Of a stretch of 18,704 bases of DNA, positions 14,361-18,704 are shown piece by piece. Source of the DNA: CALRBF01 sp041164045 (lineage in GTDB: Bacteria; Patescibacteriota; Minisyncoccia; SW-4-49-11); assembly GCA_041164045.1 (NCBI GenBank), contig JBEAQD010000036.1, forward strand, positions 1 through 18,704. The letters are read 5' to 3'. The notes under the pieces were generated by a model that was given only the letters and a program-made list of their open reading frames with translations, was not told the origin of the DNA and did not search any database. Positions within the stretch are counted from its first letter, which is position 1. Each line of letters starts with the position of its first letter. Made by a program: the position numbers and the translations under genes.

Positions 14361-14825
14361 ATGCATATTCACACATTATCTTCAAATTTATCACAAAAGT
14401 CTCGTAAGCGTATTGGTCGTGGTGGAAAACGGGGTACTTATAGTGGAAAGGGACAAAAAGGACAAAAGTCTCGATCAGGAGCTAAAATATCTCCTCTATT
14501 TACAGGAGGTAGCGCTGCTTTAGCTGGACAAGGAAGTCGAGTAATTCATAAAAGAAGAGGACAATCCCCAGTACAAGGACATCATAGAATTAGTAACGTC
14601 AAAGGAAAAATAAGTTATAAAATAGTTAATATAGAATCAATTGCTAATATCTTTGATGATAAATCTGTTATCAACTTAAATATTCTAATTGAATCAAAGT
14701 TGGTGTCTAATAATGTAACTAAAGTAAAAGTTTTAGCTAAAAATACAGGTGAGTCAATTTCCAAAAAATTTACCTTTGAAGGTTTAGTAACTTCCAAAAC
14801 AGTACAAGATTTATATAGTATCTAA
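14361..14825 (+). CDS. rplO: 50S ribosomal protein L15, divergent
   Basis: Late assembly protein of the large subunit. The N-terminal basic loop is clear: HTLSSNLSQKSRKRIGRGGK, then SGKGQKGQKSRSG (28-40). After that it departs from the family: where most L15 have a 'PLYRRLPKRGF'-type segment, this reads TGGSAALAGQGSRVIHKRRG (48-67) and QSPVQGHHRIS. The other frames give no better match and are closed by stops, so a frameshift is unlikely. The C-terminal half keeps the expected alternating strands. Position between S5 and SecY supports the call. Confidence 0.92.
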   Translation: MHIHTLSSNLSQKSRKRIGRGGKRGTYSGKGQKGQKSRSGAKISPLFTGGSAALAGQGSRVIHKRRGQSPVQGHHRISNVKGKISYKIVNIESIANIFDDKSVINLNILIESKLVSNNVTKVKVLAKNTGESISKKFTFEGLVTSKTVQDLYSI

Positions 14826-14885
14826 ACCTTTTGAATTAGATACATTTTATAGGCTGTAAGACTAATATTAGATTAAGACATAGAT

Positions 14886-16154
14886 ATGAAAAGGTGGCTA
14901 TATATAGCTAAAATCCCAGAATTAAGAAATAAGTTATTATTAGTTTTAGGACTTTTAATTGTATATAGATTAATAGCCTCAGTACCTATCCCAGCTATTG
15001 ATGTAGATCGTATTAAGGAATTTGCATCATCCAATCAGATATTTGGACTATTAGACATATTCTCTGGTGGTGGATTTTCTAATTTCTCTTTAGTCGCTTT
15101 AGGAGTTGGTCCATATATTACGGCTTCTATTATAATGCAATTATTTACAATGGTAGTACCTTCACTTAATAGACTTTATAAGGAGGAAGGAGAGCAAGGA
15201 AGACAAATATTCAATCAATATACTAGAATGCTAACCGTTCCTCTAGCTATTGTACAAGGTATGTCTACTTTGACATTATTAAGAAGTGCTGGGGTTATAC
15301 AAGAAATTACTAGTTTACAAGTAATTACAGTTATAGCCTTGATGACAGCTGGAACAATGGGATTAATGTGGATAGGTGAGATTATAACTAACCAAAAAGT
15401 AGGTAATGGGATATCTTTGATTATTTTTGCAGGTATTATTGCTAGCCTACCTACTACTATTAATCAATTCAGACTAAACTTCAACAGAGCTGATATACCC
15501 ACTTATCTAATATATTTAGCAATTATAATAGCAGTAATCTATGCCATTATCTTTATTACTGAAGGACAGAGAAATATACCTATTTCTTATAGTAAGAAGT
15601 CCAGAGGAGTATTAGTTAATAGTCAAGTCGACACTTATCTTCCAATGAAAGTCAATCAAGCAGGGGTGATGCCAATTATATTTGCAGTTTCCCTAGTATT
15701 ATTCCCTCAAGTTATTGCTAATTTATTATTACAGACTAATATTGATTGGGTGGTGAATATTGCCACTAATATCAATACATTTTTAGCTAATCAAGTAGCA
15801 TATGCTAGTATATATTTTGTATTGGTCTTGATATTTACTTATGTTTATACAACTATTGTATTTGAGCCTAAAGCCGTAGCTGAGAATTTACAGAAACAAG
15901 GTGGATTCGTCACAGGTATTAGACCAGGAGAAAAAACAGCTCAATATTTACAATATGTATCAAATAGAATTATTATCTTTGGAGCTATTTTCCTCGGGTT
16001 AATTGCAGTATTACCATTTATAATGACAGGATTTACAGGAAATCAATCCCTTGCTATTGGAGGTACTAGTATGCTAATTGTGGTGTCAGTTATTCTGGAG
16101 ACAATGAAGCAAATAGACTCACAGATTATTATAAGAGACTACGACTCTCTTTAA
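14886..16154 (+). CDS. secY: Preprotein translocase subunit SecY
   Basis: Channel of the Sec translocon in the cell membrane, partner of SecE and, with SecA, the export route for proteins such as the pilin and the secreted protein in this window. It has about ten hydrophobic helices over 422 residues. Conserved blocks are the N-terminal IPELRNKLLLVLGLLIVYRL, the plug region FGLLDIFSGGGFSNFS (53-68), GVGPYITASIIMQL, EGEQGRQ, and the cytoplasmic loop FEPKAVAENLQKQGGFVTGI. A 60-base spacer without a convincing promoter separates it from rplO. adk, map and infA, which often follow, are not here; a convergent gene ends 19 bases downstream. Confidence 0.98.
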   Translation: MKRWLYIAKIPELRNKLLLVLGLLIVYRLIASVPIPAIDVDRIKEFASSNQIFGLLDIFSGGGFSNFSLVALGVGPYITASIIMQLFTMVVPSLNRLYKEEGEQGRQIFNQYTRMLTVPLAIVQGMSTLTLLRSAGVIQEITSLQVITVIALMTAGTMGLMWIGEIITNQKVGNGISLIIFAGIIASLPTTINQFRLNFNRADIPTYLIYLAIIIAVIYAIIFITEGQRNIPISYSKKSRGVLVNSQVDTYLPMKVNQAGVMPIIFAVSLVLFPQVIANLLLQTNIDWVVNIATNINTFLANQVAYASIYFVLVLIFTYVYTTIVFEPKAVAENLQKQGGFVTGIRPGEKTAQYLQYVSNRIIIFGAIFLGLIAVLPFIMTGFTGNQSLAIGGTSMLIVVSVILETMKQIDSQIIIRDYDSL

Positions 16155-16173
16155 TATATTTATAACTTTTAAT

Positions 16174-17073
16174 TTAAATAACATCTCTACTTCTAAAGTA
16201 TAGATACAGAACTAAAGATATTCCTAAAGCTATTATTACAGCTACAAAGAATGCCAAATCATTATCTAAAAAATTCATTCTAGCATTCATCCCCAATACT
16301 CCTATAAAAAGAGTGGAAGGAGCGAGAGTAGTCGAGAATGTAGTTAAAGTTTTAATATTTTTGTTCAATTTATGAGATAAAAGTGTCTGATTAGTCTGGT
16401 CAAAGGCTTCAATAGCTTCTTTCAAATTCTCTGTAATATTCCAAATATGTATATTGCTAGATACAATATCGGTGATATGCTTAGATTTGACTTGATTATC
16501 AGGAAAATACTGAGGAATTAATCTAATAGATGAATCTATAACAGATTTATGTAGTCTAATAGTTTTACGAAAATCTAGTACATCTCTTTTGACAATAGAG
16601 ATTTCAGATATCATATCTTTCTCATTCCCTTTGAATATTTCCTCTTCAATAAAATCAATTTTCTCAGCAATACGATTAAGTGGAGTCATACAAGAAGATA
16701 GCATCTTTTCAATTAAGTGAATATACAAATCAACAGGACTATTAAATCGAGAAGTTTTTCCTTCTATATTAGCCATCATAGTATCTATAAAATGTACACT
16801 TTCTTTGTGTGAAGTGACGAAATATCCTTGGCTCAAGATACAGTCTATTTCTACTGCCTGATTTTTCCTGAGGTTTTTATCATATAAGGGATAATGTAAT
16901 ATTACCGCCATATAATCAGGGTACTCTTCTAATCTTTGTAAATGAATGGGAGATTTGAGAGTTTGCTCAGTAGTATCTTTGAGATTTATAATATTATCCA
17001 AATTATCAAGATCAGCCTGAATATCCGGGTTAATATCGATCCAAATGAAAGAAGAAAATTGAATTTTTTTCAT
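16174..17073 (-). CDS. corA: CorA-family divalent metal ion transporter
   Basis: Pentameric membrane channel for Mg2+ (or Co2+/Ni2+). Its 299 residues show the family layout: a soluble N-terminal alpha-beta domain (about 1-130), long helices rich in charged residues (130-240), then two membrane helices (about 244-262 and 273-293) at the C-terminus. The signature GMN (261-263) ends the first, preceded by the usual proline (252). The loop after it reads ARMNFLDND, not the classical FEYMPE, as in many CorA relatives. A short basic tail, RSRDVI, ends it. Some members are Zn2+ exporters, so the metal is uncertain. It is convergent with secY and divergent from the pseudouridine synthase. Confidence 0.92.
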   Translation of the reverse strand: MKKIQFSSFIWIDINPDIQADLDNLDNIINLKDTTEQTLKSPIHLQRLEEYPDYMAVILHYPLYDKNLRKNQAVEIDCILSQGYFVTSHKESVHFIDTMMANIEGKTSRFNSPVDLYIHLIEKMLSSCMTPLNRIAEKIDFIEEEIFKGNEKDMISEISIVKRDVLDFRKTIRLHKSVIDSSIRLIPQYFPDNQVKSKHITDIVSSNIHIWNITENLKEAIEAFDQTNQTLLSHKLNKNIKTLTTFSTTLAPSTLFIGVLGMNARMNFLDNDLAFFVAVIIALGISLVLYLYFRSRDVI

Positions 17074-17134
17074 ATATATATTAAACTATAACTAATATAA
17101 GTGTAACAGTTATATTATAAAAGTCAAGATTATT
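17074..17134. promoter_or_regulatory. Divergent intergenic region between corA and the pseudouridine synthase
   Basis: These 61 very AT-rich bases must hold the promoters for both genes. TATATT (17111-17116) and the overlapping TATAAA are plausible plus-strand -10 boxes, and a minus-strand TTGACT lies opposite 17123-17128. No complete -35/-10 pair at standard spacing was found on either strand. Confidence 0.35.
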
Positions 17135-18127
17135 ATGTTCAAAACTCAATATCATAAAGATATCCCTACTAGAATAGATAAATTTTTAGCAGAATTTTTG
17201 CAAGATATATCTAGACAACAAATTCAAGTTTTGATAAAAACTAATCTAGTTTCCAAAAATGGACAGATTATTACAAAGCCAAAAGAGTTAGTTTCCATCG
17301 GAGATATTATAGAAGTCAATACTCACAAAACTAAAACACAATCAATCACAATAGATGATAATCTCAAGCAAGATTTAGCAAGACAAGTACAAATAATCTT
17401 TGAGCACCCAGACTTTTTAATAATCAATAAACCAGCTGGATTATTAATGCATAAAACTAATAATCCCAATTCCTATTCTCTTGTCGATATACTAATTTTA
17501 CAATATCCAGAAATCAAGCAAGCAATTGACCCCGATCAAAATTCAGAAGCAATAGCGCAAAACAGATATGGTATAGTCCATAGAATAGACAAAGACACTA
17601 GTGGCTTAGTAATAGTAGCTCGTAATCAAAAATCTTTAATCGCACTAAAAAAATTATTTAAAGATAGAAAAGTATATAAAGAGTATATCTGTTTAGTAAG
17701 AGGTATAGTCAAAAATGATTATGGTAATATCACATACCCCATTATCAGGTCCAAATTAGACCATACCAAAAGAGTAGCAGTAATATCTGACAGACAATCT
17801 AGAGTCAAACAAAGAACAGCCCATAGTGAATATTGGGTTTTGGAAAGACATCAAGATAGCACACTTGTGAAAGTAGTTATACATACAGGCCGCACTCATC
17901 AGATACGAGTACATATGCAATCTATAGGACATCCTATATTAGGAGATAAGTTATATGGTGGGAAATTAGAGCGACAAGATAAAAACTCTTTATCTAGACA
18001 ATTCTTACATGCAAGTAATTTAAAATTTGAATATTTAGACCAAAAATACGAATTTTCATCAGATTTACTAGATGATTTAATAGCATATAAATCAACAAAA
18101 ACAGACTTATTCACAATTTTAGACTAA
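17135..18127 (+). CDS. RluA-family 23S rRNA pseudouridine synthase (RluC/RluD-like)
   Basis: Converts specific uridines of rRNA to pseudouridine. The N-terminus is an S4 RNA-binding domain (about 12-60: RIDKFLAEFLQDISRQQIQV and GDIIEV). The catalytic domain begins HPDFLIINKPAGLLMH (91-106) and has the motif HRIDKDTSGL (149-158) with catalytic Asp152, then GRTHQIRVHMQSIGHPILGD (252-271). The S4 domain points to the RluC/RluD branch; the target sites in the rRNA cannot be told from sequence. At 330 residues it has the expected length. It starts without a Shine-Dalgarno sequence. Confidence 0.94.
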   Translation: MFKTQYHKDIPTRIDKFLAEFLQDISRQQIQVLIKTNLVSKNGQIITKPKELVSIGDIIEVNTHKTKTQSITIDDNLKQDLARQVQIIFEHPDFLIINKPAGLLMHKTNNPNSYSLVDILILQYPEIKQAIDPDQNSEAIAQNRYGIVHRIDKDTSGLVIVARNQKSLIALKKLFKDRKVYKEYICLVRGIVKNDYGNITYPIIRSKLDHTKRVAVISDRQSRVKQRTAHSEYWVLERHQDSTLVKVVIHTGRTHQIRVHMQSIGHPILGDKLYGGKLERQDKNSLSRQFLHASNLKFEYLDQKYEFSSDLLDDLIAYKSTKTDLFTILD

Positions 18128-18144
18128 AAACCCTTAAAATTATA

Positions 18145-18153
18145 TGGTATAAT
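18145..18153 (+). promoter_or_regulatory. Extended -10 promoter for the secreted protein gene
   Basis: TGGTATAAT is a perfect extended -10 (TGnTATAAT), 29 bases before the ATG at 18182. A second TATAAT (18168-18173) is too close to the start to give a leader. No clear -35. Confidence 0.5.
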
Positions 18154-18181
18154 GAATAAGTATAAAATATAATCAATAAAT

Positions 18182-18704
18182 ATGCATAAGAAATATAAAA
18201 TTTTAGCCATATTTGGAATAATATTAAGTCTATTGTTCCCACAGGTAATATTAATAGCACAAGAGGAGATAGAGACAGGAGAATATACAGAAGAAGAGAT
18301 AAGAGAATTAGTAAAAGAAAGAGGAGATGAGAAAGTAGAAATAAAGCAATTATCGCCAAATCCACCCACAGCAGAGGAGATAGAGAAGCTAATACAAGAA
18401 AGGAAAGACAACCCTCCTAAGGATGAGAATATAGAATATACAAGTAATTTGAAGCAAGAAGGATTAAAGAATGCAACATTAGGAAATTGTTCTGATGTAT
18501 ATAAATTTAATAATATACATGTGAGTATCAGTCTAGATAAGAGTGAGTATGAAGCAGCAGGTTTTATAAGATTAAAAGGTAGTATAGAGAATAAGAATAA
18601 TTATCCAATGCCTGATTTAAAGATAAAAGGAAAAATAGTAAAAATAGAACAGGAAGGAAATAGAAGAATAGTAAAGACAGTAGAAGAGATAGTAATTAAA
18701 GATA
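18182..18704 (+). CDS. Secreted protein of unknown function, 3' end outside window
   Basis: The frame is open from ATG 18182 to the window end (174 codons). A signal peptide is evident: MHKKYK, then a hydrophobic core IL...IFGIILSLLFPQVILIA, with likely cleavage near residue 27. The mature start is acidic (EEIETGEYTEEEIRELVKER), followed by a proline-bearing linker and, from about residue 115, a beta-rich segment (VSISLDKSEYEAAGFIRLKG, then IENKNNYPMPDL) like the extracellular Ig-like sandwiches of bacterial surface proteins. The fold suggestion is an inference. Codons favour ATA, AGA, GAG and TTA, as in the pilin and unlike the ribosomal genes. Several minus-strand frames overlapping it are shadows. 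I do not recognise a named family. Confidence 0.8.
   Translation, partial: MHKKYKILAIFGIILSLLFPQVILIAQEEIETGEYTEEEIRELVKERGDEKVEIKQLSPNPPTAEEIEKLIQERKDNPPKDENIEYTSNLKQEGLKNATLGNCSDVYKFNNIHVSISLDKSEYEAAGFIRLKGSIENKNNYPMPDLKIKGKIVKIEQEGNRRIVKTVEEIVIKD

Noticed and set aside
18111..18411. Two overlapping minus-strand frames of 84 and 95 codons
   Set aside because: They lie opposite a plus-strand frame with an ATG, a signal peptide and an extended -10 promoter; their Leu/Ser-rich sequence is the complement of its acidic codons.
1..18704. Genetic code 25 (UGA read as glycine)
   Set aside because: No housekeeping gene contains an in-frame TGA and glycine uses ordinary GGN codons, so reassignment is not in evidence here.

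Overview
The window looks like chromosomal DNA of a small, AT-rich bacterium of the Candidate Phyla Radiation (Patescibacteria). I cannot place it more precisely. The evidence is a nearly complete S10/spc ribosomal protein cluster in which L15 follows S5 directly with no gene for L30 (absent in CPR bacteria), very short intergenic gaps, almost no Shine-Dalgarno sequences, ATG-only starts, and a type IV pilin-like surface protein. The standard code is in use: no housekeeping gene contains an in-frame TGA. TGA also ends none of the complete housekeeping genes, which use TAA (19) or TAG (7).

Layout. 1-1056: the C-terminal part of a membrane histidine kinase, open at the window edge. 1111-2721: a two-domain ABC-F ATPase. 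2722-3222: about 500 bases without a gene, holding a G+C-rich array of nested palindromes bounded by imperfect inverted repeats. 3287-4483: one reading frame joining a type IV pilin-like N-terminus to a LamG/concanavalin A-like lectin domain, broken by a single in-frame TAA at 3593-3595; the lectin half is far richer in G+C than the rest. 4607-4635: a strong promoter for tuf and the following ribosomal protein genes.

4704-16154: tuf, then S10, L3, L4, L23, L2, S19, L22, S3, L16, L29, S17, L14, L24, L5, S14, S8, L6, L18, S5, L15 and secY, all on the plus strand (20 ribosomal proteins, EF-Tu and the translocon channel). At least one further promoter lies inside the cluster, before L29, and a weaker one lies before L18. 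The cluster stops after secY, where a convergent CorA-family transporter gene (16174-17073, minus) follows. Divergent from it is an RluA-family pseudouridine synthase (17135-18127, plus). From 18182 a secreted, glutamate-rich protein of unknown function runs off the window.

The central block makes the translation elongation factor, much of both ribosomal subunits and the membrane insertion channel together. The flanks hold signalling, surface and RNA-modification genes. The parts most worth a second look are the interrupted pilin-lectin gene with its foreign-looking lectin module, and the palindrome array beside it.
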